Source: Symsagittifera roscoffensis
Lineage: Eukaryota; Xenacoelomorpha; Acoela; Convolutidae
DNA length: 64,000 nt
NCBI RefSeq assembly: GCF_963678635.1
Contig: NC_087064.1
Coordinates: 70,369,465-70,433,464 of the forward strand
Direction: 5' to 3'
This document shows, piece after piece, positions 42,505-55,300 of the stretch. A program made the translations under genes and the position numbers. The notes under the pieces were generated by a model that was not told where the DNA came from, ran no database searches, and saw nothing but the letters and a program-made list of their open reading frames with translations. Position 1 is the stretch's first letter, and every line of letters starts with the position of its first letter.

Positions 42505-43377
42505 TACCCGCACCGGAGTTCCATGGATAATAATCGATTATAATGGAAAAATGTTGTCTAAAATGTTGTCATTATAATCCATTACTGTGGCAAATTTAGA
42601 CCACGTAATCGATTATATTGTCATTGTAATCTAATATTTTCGTAAAAACACAATCCATTAAAATCCATTATAATTGATTATAATCCATTTAAAATCTATT
42701 ATAATGGATTATAACGGATTATAATCTATACATTTTTGCAAAATCAACTGGGGAGGGGGGAGGGGGTAAACTGGGGAGGGGCGAGGAGGGGATATAAAAC
42801 ATAAACCCCCCTCCCCCAAAGTCTGCCAATAAATTACCCCCCATAAAGGGGGGCGAATGCGAATGGCGGTTGTGGTAAACTGGCAGGGAGGTGGTTGGGG
42901 GTGGGGGTAAACGGGGGGGGGGGGGGTGTAAACAGGGAGGAAAACACGGGGGGGGGGAAGGAAAACAGGGAAGGGGTAAACGGGGTATATAAGACCAAAT
43001 TATAAAGATTGAAAAGTGAAATGCAAAATTTCATGAAGCCTAAAAACCTATTGCGTAACAACTGCACTAAACACGAAATTCGATAACTTTGAAAAAAAGT
43101 TGTTTTTTTTATGACTAACATCTCGAAAAAATCCATTACAATCGATTATAATCGATTATAATGGATGATTTTGCCTCAAAAACAAGTTTCTTTTTTTTTC
43201 AAAATTAATTGATTTTAATCGATTATAATCGATTATATTCGGATTTTATTGATTAAAAAAATAATTTCATTATAATTATTTTTAATCGATTATAATCGAT
43301 TATTATCGAAATTTATTGAGACAGACCACAAAAATTCAATATAATCAATTATTATCCATGGAACTCCGGTGCGGGTA
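42505..43377. mobile_element. TIR element filled with GATTATAATC-type repeats and G-runs
   Basis: The termini TACCCGCACCGGAGTTCCAT and ATGGAACTCCGGTGCGGGTA are perfect inverses, each bordered by TA. Inside, both ends are tracts of ATCGATTATAATCGATTATA-like units, individually palindromic. The centre (42745-42970) is G-rich. No transposase; a TA target duplication would fit a Tc1/mariner-type MITE. Confidence 0.8.
42745..42970 (+). repeat. G-rich (GGGGAGGGG/GTAAACGGGG) block inside the TIR element
   Basis: Repeats of GGGGAGGGGGTAAACTGGGG on the + strand, giving many potential G-quadruplex motifs. An open frame on the other strand (Pro/Phe-rich) is a composition artefact. Confidence 0.8.
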
Positions 43378-43399
43378 CGTAACTTGTTTTATTCAGCTT

Positions 43400-45940
43400 A
43401 ATGGTGAGAGATTATTAGAAAAATTCTCTTGAATGAACAGCAGTATTTGATCAACTCTTTTACAACCTCTGAATCAGAGTTTTTCTAATTTTTTGATTTA
43501 CAAAGCAAGCTTTAGTTTTGTCAAGTTTTGTTCGAGAAACAATCTTACCCCAACAAAGTTCAGGCATATCAGAAACAATTTACTCACTAATGTCATCGTT
43601 AAATCAGTTTAATAATAATTTTTGCACTTGATTACTTAAGCGGATGACTTAAAGGAAGCCTAAGTATTTATTTGAATGTTGCTCAGCAAAAAGTGTGACT
43701 TCAAAACTTTTATCAAAACTCGAGTATTCTCTATGTAAAAATTTACACATGGCCTCCAGAATGCAAAAGTCGCCTACTAATTTTTAAAGTAGTTTCATTT
43801 AATACTAAACATTCTCTAGGCATCAAATCTTATAAAACAAAACTCTATGGGCAGTTTAAAATTGCGTCGAGCTAATAGTAATAGTGCCTGGTTTCGAGTG
43901 CGATAACACAAGGTTGATGCACTAGCTTCGAATTCAAGATTGGACTGTTTGGTAGATTTTTTTTCACAAACGCTTGTTTTGTCACAATTCCACTTTCTGC
44001 AACCGAAGTCGCGATTTTGTGTTTTGTTTTGATTTTTAGTTTTTTGCAGCATACTCCTTACATCCAGCGCCAAGTTTTATTTAGCTAATATCACTTTGAA
44101 GTTGGATTAAAGTACTAGTTCATACCAACGAGGGCGCTAGCGCAAGTTCTATTCACTAGTTGCGATACCAGTTTTGAACTGTTTGGTAGATGCCATGAAC
44201 CAAATGGCTTGATTTTTGACTAGGAGTAGCAAAGTAGAACGATGTTATCGCAAACTGAGCACTAATTGGAAATATTCACTCAATTGAATTTTAGTTGTTT
44301 TGTTGACATACGTGAAATATATCAACAAGGCTGCTCGTATCAGGGCAAATTCCTGAGTTTTCTGACTGCCATTTACTTGGTCTCGAAAATTTTTACGTCT
44401 TGGTAAAACTATATTTTTTTGGCTGATAATTTTAAAATATAAGTGTTACAACTTGAATCATGCGTGGGTTAAATAAAAACCAACTAGTTGCTTATATATA
44501 AATTGGAACGTTTTTGTAGTGCGGGATTGTTCGCCGCTGTCAGACTCGTGACAGGTTACTATAAGGGTGTGCACACCTGGCTGGGCCCATGCAGATCAAG
44601 ACACCAATCCCCTGAGTGACCAGAGTTTTGTAAGATTAATCTGAATAAAAAAACTACCCCGAGCATATATATTACTGATTTTTTTTTCAAAAATAGGATA
44701 AAAACGATTCTAAAGAAGTCAAAGCAGTCTATTGTTACTTTATAAATCGTGGTTTTTTATTGCCTCGAAATTTTTTTTAGTATTCAGTTTTGTAGTAACA
44801 CATAGCATGCACGGAATATTGACCGGATCAGAAATCAATCGAAACTGAATAGAGGCAAATTTCTTGGTTCCATTAATGCTTTAGTAGAGGAAAAAGATAT
44901 CAAATTGAATTTAAAAAGCTTGTGGTAAAATGGAAAGAAAAGGGAACAGCAAGTTCAATCTAAGGCAATATTTCCCTCGAAGTTTGCTCTAGTTAACGCA
45001 ACTAAGCTCTCAAATTAAAAATTTTCTTGCTTGCGTTTGCTTGCATTACTCTATTACAAGTTGGAAGACAAGTAAACATGAGTGGCTCGCTGATATATTA
45101 CAAAAGGTGGTAGGTTCAATTTTGATAGTTGGATCGCTTTTTGTTATACTTCACTCATTGTTTAAAAATTATTTCAGAAGCCAACTTTTTAGGCAAAAGA
45201 AGTGTAAAATGTGAATTTTTGAATAGCATTTCATTTGACAGAGTAATTTATTTAGAAAAACTATCTTAGTTTTAGTACAAGTGACTCAAGATGAATTGAC
45301 TATATTATGCATTTTTAATATATGCATCAAATTTAATATATGCACTATAGTCAAAATTACCACCTATTGTAATATATCACCATTTCAAAGTAATGGTTCC
45401 AGGTCTGAGTGTTGGTAGACACATTTCTGCAATCCCAGTCAAAATAGAGCAATCACGTTTGATGAGTGGTAACTGATTTAAAATTTTTAAAAAGTTACTC
45501 CTTATTTCGATACCAATCATGCAAAACTTCAGGAGTTGAAACGGTATAATTTGTCTGTTAAATTTTTATCCAAACTCGGTAGTAGTTAAACAAACACAAA
45601 CTTTTTGAATTAACAAAATACAATTTTTCAGAAATTAGTTTCAGCGCATTTCTGCTGGTTCTAACAAATTTCTGATGAAATTTTGTTGTCTTGGAAATTT
45701 GAAAGCAAAAACCAACAATTAAAAGAATGGACGGTTACTGTGCATGATTTGCTTGCATACAGTAATGCTGCTGCATATGTTAATTGCTTGATAACATTAA
45801 AAGTCTGTCACCTGTTATGTTATGCAACTATGTGGTCAAAGTTATGTACTGATTTGAGCTCGATACGTTTAATCATCTCAATTTCCTTAAAAAAAATAAA
45901 ATAAAGTTTTGATACGAATTCGCCATTCTATTTAGAAACC
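43400..45940. other. No gene seen
   Basis: AT-rich sequence. The only recognised item is a short hairpin-family fragment at 44327-44385 (ACAAGGCTGCTCGTATCAGG). A GC-richer patch at 44530-44640 was considered as the missing protease exon, but no supported frame was found. Confidence 0.35.
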
Positions 45941-45941
45941 C

Positions 45942-48615
45942 AAGTTCAATGCTAAGTAGTCAAGAAATCGAAAATTAAGCTAACTAGATACTAAAACAAA
46001 TCATCATAGACTATCTTGAAATGCAGCTGGAGTTTTATGTCTTAGAAAAGTATAGAATATATGAAAAACAGTTAGTAATTATTTCAACGGCTTTTTTAAT
46101 AGAAAAGTTGCACCAAACCAAATTTTAAAGCACTGAGTCTAGTACTGAATTTCACAAATTTGATTACCCGCAAATTCAAAAATTAGTTCAAGTTGATTCA
46201 ATTTTTGTCTTGTGAGTTTTTATGACTGATGAATCATATGATAAAAATAATTATGCCTACTAAACTCGGTGCAACGATTTTAAATGACTTTGAGTCTAGT
46301 CAGAACGTATTTTTTATGTTGGGGGTTCAATGTGTTTACTTGATAGCAGTCAAAAGTCTGTGCGGTTTGACCATTGACTAAGATAAAATGAAACATGAAA
46401 CTTAAATAATAGGTCATTCGCAAAGTCGCATAAAATGGTTATCGTTACATTAAAATTTGTAGAAAAATACATTTGCCAGTGTTACATTATGATATGTAAA
46501 TATTACTTAAATTTTATCTCTAAAAAATTGAGAGTTTTTACTTAGCAACCAAGTGAGGAATGGTCTCTGATTCGTGTGTATCATCTGCGCGGCTAGCACT
46601 TCGAATTATGGATATTTTTAATAGATCCTATAGATGTTAATCAGAACACGGTCAAATGAGTTTTGCTGGGGATTTTGACAATTACCGATAAATAACAAAA
46701 AAACATACGAAAAATTTTATCGTCTGATAAAGTTTAAACTTTCCGCGACAATTCTCAAAATTAAAAGCAAAACAAATTTGGCCGTGTTATAATTAAGATC
46801 AAAAATATTAACTAATAATTATTAAATTGTCTGAAGTATTAACTGCGTAGATCTACACGAATCAGAGATCATACCTCAGAACTGTGGAAACAAAGCGACG
46901 GTTTTCGTGACGACTATTTGAAAGCTAGAAGGCTGAACCTTCTCATCATTTTCAAGACTTGTCATCTATTTTTTTCTTGGAAATTCGAAGGTTACGATGA
47001 TTTCAAAAACAATCAGTATTTTATACTTGCGTTCATTGACTCTTTTTCAACTCTTTGTTGGCAATGTTTGCGCAATTTCAAGCCTAAAAAATTGTGCAAA
47101 CATTGCAGACAAGTCTATTGCTGCATTATTGGTGGTTCAAACCCATTTTTCTCAAATTGGGTTATGATTAGACAAAAAGTGAAGTGAACAAAATGTGCTT
47201 AGAATTTCCTCAGAATTATTATGGTGTAATTTTTTCTCCGAAATTCTCAACCAAACTTTTACCCCAAAAATGGGTCTTTTTGGCTTTTTTCAAATAATCA
47301 AGAATTACGCTGAAACTACTTTGTTAATTGATAAAAAAATTATATCACAAGAAGCGTCTTCTACAGCCCAACAAAGTTTAAGAAGGGTTAAATCTCCAAA
47401 AACTAGAATAAGAGAAAATTTTTTTACTTGATAGTCACTAAATGTGATTTTTACTATATAAAACCCAGTATCTCTGTTTAAAAACAAATTTTAAGTTAAA
47501 TGCTAAGTAGTCAAAAAACCAAAAATTAGGCTTATTAGATACTAAAACAAATCATCATAGACTATCTTGAAACGCAGCTGGAGTTTTATGTCCTATAAAT
47601 GTATAGAATATATGAAAAATAGTCAGTAATTATTTCAATGGCTTTTTTAATAGAAAAATTGCACCAAACCAAGTTTTAAAGCACTGAGTCTAGTACTGAC
47701 ATTCACAAATTTGATAACCCGTAAATTCAAAAATTAGTTCAATTTGATTCAATTTTTGTCTTGTGAGTTCTTATGACTGATGAAGTCCATGATACAAATA
47801 ATTATGCCTACTAAACTCGGTGCAACGAGTTTAAATGTCTTTGAGTCTAGTCAGAACGTATTTTTTTTGTTGCAGTTCAATGTGTTTACTTGATAGCAGT
47901 CAAAATTCTGTGCCATCTGACCATCGACTAAGATAAAATGAAACATGAAACTTAAATAATAAGTCATTCGCAAAGTCGCATAAAATGGTTATCGTTAAAT
48001 TAAAATTTGTAGAAAAATACATTTGCCAGTGTTACATTAAGATATGTAAAAATTACTTAAATTTTTTATCGTCTAATAAAATTTAAAAATGTCTGCGTCA
48101 ATTATCAAAATTAAAAGCAAAACCCATTTGGCCGTGTTATAATTAAGATCAAAATTATTAACTAATAATTACTAAATTGTCTGAAGTATTAGCTGCGTAG
48201 ATATACACGAATCAGAGACCATACCTCAGAACTGTGGAAACAAAGCGGCGGTTTTCGTGACGACTATTTGAAAGCTAGAAGGCTGAACCTTCTCATCATT
48301 TTCAAGACTTGTCATGTATTTTTTTTTTGGAAATTCCAAAATTACGATGTTTTTAAAAACAATCAGTATTTTTTACTTGCGTTCATTGACTCTTTTCCAA
48401 CTCTTTGCTGGCAATGTTTGCATAATTTCCAGCATAAGAAATTAAATAGCGTCTATTGCTGCTTTTTTGGTGGTTAGTGTTAGTTTAATTCAAGGTCTTT
48501 GAAGGACGTAAGAATCGAGGACTTAAAATTAATAGCCTACAGGACAAAGATTTCAATCAAAGACATTGAAAAATAATAAATTTTCGAACAGATGAACGTA
48601 ATGAAGACTCTTTTC
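45942..48615 (+). repeat. Tandem duplication, units of about 1.35-1.55 kb
   Basis: Unit 1 from 45942 and unit 2 from about 47497 share blocks in the same order: CAAATCATCATAGACTATCT; AGTCGCATAAAATGGTTATC; GACGACTATTTGAAAGCTAG (46905 and 48254). Offsets of 1555, 1350 and 1528 bp at successive anchors show internal indels. An open frame containing KARRLNLLIIFKTCH is present in both, about 70-90 codons, without an ATG. Confidence 0.8.
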
Positions 48616-49341
48616 TACAGTGCTGATTTAAATTATCCGGACAAAACGAACAAAACTTTAGTTTTCAAACCCGTTTTCCTCAAATTGGGTTAAGATTAGA
48701 CAAAAAAATAAGTGAACAAAAGTTGCTTAGAATTTCTTCAGAATTAATTTGGTGTAATTTTTTCTCCGAAATGCTCAACCAAAATTTTACCCTAGAAATG
48801 GGTCATTTTGGTTTTTTTCAAGTAATCGAGAATTACGCTGAAACTACTTTGTTAATTGATAAAAAATTATATCATAAAAAGCGTCTTACACAGCCCAACA
48901 AAGTTTAAGAAGGGTTAAATATCCAAAAACTAGAATATGAGAACATTTTTTTACTTGATAGTCAATAATTGTGATTTTTACTATATAAAACACAGTATCT
49001 CTGTTTAAAAACAAATTTTAAACAATTTGCGCAAGTTTTACCCCTCCTTAAACTTTGTTGGGCTGTGTAAGAGGCTTCTTGTGATATAATTTTCTTATCA
49101 ATTAACAAAGTATTTTCAGCGTAATTCTTGATTAATTGAAAAAAACCAAAATAACACATTTTTGGGGTAAAATATTGGTTGAGAATTTCGGAGAAAAAAT
49201 TACACCATATTAATTCTGAGAAAATTTTAAGCAACTTTTGTTCTCTTCATTTTTTGTCTAATCTTAACCCAATTTGACAAAAACGCGTTTGAAAACTCAT
49301 GTTTTGTTCATTTTGTCCGGGTAATTTAAATCAGCACTGTA
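48616..49341. mobile_element. Fold-back element with ~310-bp arms
   Basis: Left end CTACAGTGCTGATTTAAATT and right end AATTTAAATCAGCACTGTAG are inverse, with TA at both borders. The left arm extends to about 48925 and the right from about 49036, with a ~110-bp spacer. Each arm contains the ORF (L)ISSELIWCNFFSE... in mirror orientation. A partial left arm recurs at 47135-47500. Confidence 0.8.
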
Positions 49342-49344
49342 GGT

Positions 49345-50555
49345 CTTAGTGATTTTTTTAGCTAAAAAGCTTTAAATTTGCCCAAGCTCAATTTTGGTTT
49401 TCGGCGGTTTGACTTTACATTTTTTTACGATTTCAATCCATTTCTTTTGCTAAAAGGAGAACAATCTTCACTGTCGAACAAAAAAAGTGCCCGATAGTGG
49501 AGATTGACGACCAAAATTCACGTAAGCGTAATCAATTTCTAATGTCGAAAGATGATTTTAAGGTTCAGATTTCTCAGCTGAAGTAAAATTATCTGGTGAT
49601 CCATTTTCTCGAAAAAATTTTACTTTCGCACGGAAATCTGAAATTGAAATCGAAATGTTGGGCAAATTTGCAGTCTCGTTGTGGAGATTGCTCTCTTTTT
49701 AAAAATAGAAATGAAGAGAACTCGCAAGAATTTGAAAATCAAACGCGAAAAACCCAAAATTTAGCTTGATTAAATTTTAAAACATTTTTCTTTAAAAAAT
49801 TAGCTATATTGATGTATGTAACAAAAGACTTTAAACAAGACTTCACTAGAGATGCAATAAAACTTACTATGATTGAAACTATACTAATATAAACAAACAC
49901 TTGAAAAGAGTCAAGGAATGCAAGTAAACAGAAAAAAACACTGACTTTTTTCTTTTAAAAAAAAACGTATTTTCGAAAATCCAAATAAAAAAATCGATTG
50001 CTCGAAAGCTCTATTAATTTTAGAGCAATTGACACCGAGGCGAAGTTGCACTTCACATAAACAAGCAAAAATATGACCGATAGCGCTACTGGGAACAACT
50101 GAATGAGTAAAACTTTGAGTCTACAAAATTTCTTAAGTGAAGCACGCCAATTAAGAGTCCATATAATTGCTAAGTGACGCAAGCCAATTATGACCCATTA
50201 GCAGTCAATTTGAAAAAAAAAGAAAATTACCAACTAACTTGTCTCAAATTATAGATCGGGCACATTTTAATAGTATACGAAAAAGTTCATTAAAAACATC
50301 CGACTCTGCCCAGGTTCGAACCCTCTTATTTTGTTGCTGGTCTACTTCCCTGCCTCTACGCTGCAAATCTATGATACCTTGAAGCTAAAGTGCCATTTTT
50401 AATATAACAGTTTGTGTTATAATCCTTAGCATTGGGTGTACTAAATAGCTGGTTTCAAATAAGCACTTTCAAAATGAACACATTTTGTCGCAACAATTGC
50501 ATCGCAACAATATTGGCGACTTAAGCTGGAAAAAAAAATTCATACTATAACACAA
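49345..50555. other. No gene seen
   Basis: AT-rich sequence with a B-box-like GGGTTCGAACCTGGG on the minus strand at about 50315. No recognised coding sequence. Confidence 0.35.
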
Positions 50556-50559
50556 GCTA

Positions 50560-50830
50560 TGCTTGTGTAATGATTGACTTTTTTGATAAAGTTAACCCAA
50601 TTTGAGAAAAATGGATCAATAGGCAAATTTTAAATTCCGCTGGGAAATCTGGTAATGAAATCCCACTTTCGAAACTAGAAGTCAATCAAGTTTTTCGTGA
50701 CCTTTACACTTTCGCTGTTCGACAGTGGAGTTTATCTTACTTTTAACGAATGAAATGAACTGAGCTTGAAAAAAAATTAAGTCAAATCACGAAAAAAACA
50801 AATTTGAGCCTGAAGAAAGTTTTTTTATTT
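50560..50830 (+). repeat. Dispersed repeat family B copy
   Basis: One of the best copies: GAGAAAAATGGATCAATAGG, TTCCGCTGGGAAATC, AGAAGTCAATCAAG, CCTTTACACTTTCGCTGTTC, then GTGGAGTTTATC. Confidence 0.6.
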
Positions 50831-50984
50831 TCTAAAAAAAACCTCAAAAAATTATCGCGACCGATATAATTGTGAACTACGTTCATCGACTCTAAATAAT
50901 TTTCACAAAATGAGCACTTTTACTTGCGACTTAAATTGCATCGTAGACTTAAATACATAAGCTTCGAATTAGTAAAACTTTGCT

Positions 50985-51055
50985 GCGTATCGGATTCGAA
51001 CCTGCGACCTCCAGATTCGCCAAAGCGATGCAGCAAAATTGCAGGCATCGACCTT
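50985..51055 (-). repeat. tRNA-like sequence
   Basis: On the minus strand a D-arm-like GATGC...GCATC hairpin is followed by a perfect B-box, GGTTCGAATCC. Anticodon and acceptor stems are imperfect. Probably a SINE head or tRNA pseudogene, about 1 kb downstream of NAV. Confidence 0.45.
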
Positions 51056-51992
51056 AACTGTGCATGTAAAAATTTAAAAAGCATATAGCCACATTATGTA
51101 AAAAATATGAATTCAGAAAAATTGAGATATATTGAGTGAGAAAACTTCTGAAATCGAGTTTTTATTATTGTTATGTTGCTTGAAACAAATATCTTTTTTT
51201 TTTCGGTTCATTTGGTGATAATAAAAAGCAATAACTGTGTTAACTTATTAATATTCGAAAGCAATCAAAAAGCCGTAAAGGTGCCAACCAAAGTGGCACC
51301 AATGTCTGCGACTTAGGTTAGAAACAAAAGAATAGTCGTACTATTACACTACGCTCACTAAAATTCGCCAGTGTAAATAGATGTGTAAGCACACAAAAGA
51401 GCAAAGTTGGAGGGAGGGCATCAAAATGTTTTCATTAATTCTGACTTCCTTGAACCACATTCGATTAGCTCCGAACGTATTGCCGAGTGAAATTACAAGA
51501 ATTAGTGTTTTGAACTTCAGCTAAAGAATATATTCTTTAGATTATACAGCAGGATCGTTTTTTATAACTCAACTGGGCCGAAAAGAACAGCTGAAAATAG
51601 TAAATTTGTAATTTTGGATGATGGTCAGCAATATACAAAAATTCAGTGAATTCGATCAAATCAAATCAATAAATGTTAGGATAAACCAATTAAAAAGCAA
51701 AGCTGAGAAGCCACAGAAGAAATATTCTGCTGGCTCATCAGAAAAATTAGATTCAAAGAACACTTCAAACTGCTTTTTCTGAAAAATTTAAGCTTCATTA
51801 ATCTGAAAAAAATTACACAATGATTCGAATGCAACCAAAATTCTGTACAAAGAACTACAAATTAAAGAGGCACAAAAATAGTTTTCATTAGATTCAAGAG
51901 TTTAAGTTCAAATTAAATCTGTTCATAATGCTATAACAGTTTTTCCTTGTTGTCAAGAAAATAACTAAATCAAACTATCAATTTTTGTTAGT

Positions 51993-52339
51993 TTATGAAT
52001 GATCACTGGTCGGATTTAACGTTCGAATTGAAATCTTGTCAAATCCGACATCTTCTGGTCTGATTCGTGTCAACGCGGGGAAAACTTTACTCGGACTTGG
52101 AGCGTGAACTTGTTTGACCCCTTCTGCGATTCCAGCTGAGGAATTGCAAGTCCAGGGGTATGTATCCTCTACAAAAGCCAGAGGGTCTTCCCAGGTAGTT
52201 CCTGCTTTTGCACCGTATAGTTGGAGCCCCTCCCGGATAGCCTCGACTAAGTAAGGCGCCAGAGAGAAGTTCCAGAGGTTGTGGAACCAGGATTGGGTCT
52301 CAACTGGGTCCATCGGACAGCTCATGAACAGTTGAGGAC
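51993..52339 (-). CDS. NAV: NAV exon 15: C-terminus
   Basis: Acceptor GTTTCCAG|GTCC. Encodes PQLFMSCPMDPVETQSWFHN, then LWNFSLAPYLVEAIREGLQL, WEDPLAFVEDTYPW and RIRPEDVGFD, ending at a stop at 51993-51995. These are the most conserved C-terminal NAV motifs. Confidence 0.93.
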
Positions 52340-55300
52340 CTGGAAACACAACTATTTCACACTTTTAAAGAACATCGCTAACAAATCACAAACCCTATTA
52401 GAATTAACTAAAGGCAGATTATACTAACAAAGAACTTTAATTTGCTAGAAAACGAAGTGCAAACGTTTGTGTTTTAATCTTACTTCAAAATTCAATCAAA
52501 AGGCGTTCCAAATTATAGTCGATTAAGATACATATGAGAATTGGTGTATTTTTTTCGTTTTATAGAAAATATATATAACAGAGGAGCAATGTTTTGCAAA
52601 CCTAGAGTAACTTCTGCTGAGTTGTAGACTTCTATGATTCTGTTCACATGGTGCCACACTTTAGGAAGCCACTCGACCACTTGCTGCACCTGATGATTCT
52701 TCCCTCCGCCTGTGCCTCCACTCCGGTTCTCGAATTCCAACAACTTCCGCCTCAGGAACCGAGACACCAGTCCACTCACTGGCTCATTGTGGTTATTCAA
52801 TACCACCCACCTAGCAACAAATAAACTAACAGAGTTTTAATCTTATTCAGTAATAAAAAGACGAAGTTTGTGAGAAAAAAAAGATAAAACTGCAAAAAAG
52901 AAACGCTTCGAGTGAAAAAAAAACAAAAAACAATTGGTTTTTTTTTGCAACATCACAAATAGGGGATCTAGTTAACACTCTCTCAACCCTTTCAAGAAAA
53001 GGAATTGTTAGGAAGATTAAATCAGCGAATTTTTGACCAATCAGAATGCAGCAAATTTGGAGTTTTCTTAAGACAGCTCTAGTGCAAATTTCCTGTCTTT
53101 ATTTAATTAAAAGGGAGGGAGGGGAGGGTGGGGTTTTGGAATTATTTAGAAGATACTATAGGCGTTGTAAAGTAGACCCCAAATAGGCGTTATTTTGTTC
53201 GTATAATCTGAAATGCTGACCTGGGGAACACCTTCTGCAGCTGCGGGTAGCTCTGATTAGGTCTGGATGTCATGGTCACTATTGTGAATACGGGGAGGGT
53301 GGATTTGATATTTGCCAAAATGGAGAGTGCCTCCGACATGTGGGATCCAAGCGAGTGGAAGTTCTCAATAAACAACACTTTCTTCGGTATCGAGTCACTA
53401 AAAAAAGAGAAGAAAAAGTAAGAATCAAAATTCAATGAAAATTGACTAAGAAGTCAAAAAAATACGAAATTACCTGACTACGCTGGCACCGAAAACCATC
53501 AACTTTCTCCTTGAAACTGTTTTTATAATTTATTAAGTCGCGCTCAAATTCTGCTTAATTAATTTTCAATTTAGTATAAAATAATATAAAACTCGCAAGT
53601 AATAGAGGCACGCAACAAAAAGTAAAAGTAAACTCACTTCGCTTTGAGCAGATCTTTGACTGTGGTCCTAAGATCTGAGATGTCATCCAAGTCCATGTTT
53701 AGACTCTTGATTGGGTTCCCAGGAGAGTCATTCGGATCCGAGCCACTCAGAAGGTGGCTGGTCAACTTCATCGCCACGAAACTCTTTCCAGTTCCTATGA
53801 ACAAGAACTTTGCTCTTCGAGGTCTAATTTGGATTAGTCATATTAGTCAGAGAAATAATAGTTTCCTTTCTTTTAAAAAAGACAAATAACATAGCTTAAG
53901 TTCAAGTACTTGCATCGTTTAGCATTGTCTATATCATCAGGGGAGGATCTAGTAATTTTTTGAGGGAGATTTTGAAATTTTTTCGAGTTGGGAAGGGGGG
54001 GTGGTGTCGAATTTAGACTTTTTCTAACATTTTCATATAATTTTTGGAAACAAAAGCTTTGTTAAGGAATTTATTTTCTGTGTCTATGAAAACAGATCCT
54101 CTCTTACCAGGCGGTCCGATGAAAACAAGTTTCTTGAACTCCACCCATTGATTGAAGTATCGCAACATGTGTGGCTTAGGGACACATGTATCGAACACCA
54201 GGTTGTCACAGCACTCCTCCCCTCTGCCTCTCAGATGAAGCGTGATTGATGACGACGATGAGCAGGAGGATGATGTATTAGTGGTTTGATCTCTCGAAGT
54301 GGGGACAGATTCTGAGCTTCCCTTGAAGAAGTCAAATGGTGACTGAGACATGACTTCGTTGGTGGGAGTAGTAGGGACCTCGGATCCTGTTTGGTTTTGT
54401 TTAGAGCCCAAAGGTCGAACCATCTAAAGGAAAAAAATTACAAATATCAGGAAAGCAGCACAAAAAGTAATTCAATCAAAATGATTCAGCAGGAATCTGA
54501 AAGTTTTCAATGACAAACAAAGAAGTTTTTTTTATAGAGTGCATCGATTTTAAGGCTTTTCACTGGGCAAAGAAAACTTTGTCTTACCTTTTTCCCAGAG
54601 CTCCAGCACTTGATCGAATCTGCGTTCAGCCCCAGTTGACTAGAGTCTACTCTTGACATGTAGTCACAGAACACTCTTTGGACTCCTAGATCTACCATCG
54701 TCCACTGTGTATTAGGAGTGATACCCACACTTCCCACGTAGTATGCACTGGCATGCGGTTCCAGAGAGTCGCAAGGGTTGCCGATCAGCAACTTCACCCG
54801 CACTACCCTCAAGTTGGATGGGTCTATGTGGGGGTGTCCAGGAGCTGCATTTGCAATAGAGTCCAAGTTAGCCGGGGATACGGAGTGGTCCAAAAGTAGA
54901 CTTAGACAAAGGTCGCTGTTGGAGTGCTGCAGGTCGCTGGCACTGCATGACTCACTGGAGGAGTGTCTACATGCGGAAGAGGAGGCACAGTTGGATGATG
55001 TTATAGACGATGCTGAGGGTGAGCATCTCGACTCGGATCCTTCTGCATGATTGGCCAGTTTCTCGTTTTCGTTGCGCAACAAATCCAACTCATTCTGGAA
55101 AACAAAATTTGCTAACTTACAACACACAATAGTCATCTGACTATCCGTAAAACTATTGATATTAACCGCAAGACTTTTTTCGCTGAAAATAATAAAAAAG
55201 CAAGATGACGGTGTTTTTAGTAAAATAACTCAATCATCGCTATTTTGCCGCAATTTACTCATTTCAGTTAGCATTGTTCGTAGTGTTCAACTTTCATTTT

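Noticed and set aside
42834..43136. Pro/Phe-rich 100-codon frame on the minus strand
   Set aside because: It is the complement of the G-rich core of a TIR element.
44530..44640. GC-richer patch as the protease signal-peptide exon
   Set aside because: No signal peptide or IVGG-joining phase could be read; splice sites ambiguous.
48962..49234. 90-codon frame (MLKIFSELIWCNFFSE)
   Set aside because: Lies in the inverted arm of a fold-back element; similarity to 47195 and 48723 frames is DNA-level repeat similarity.
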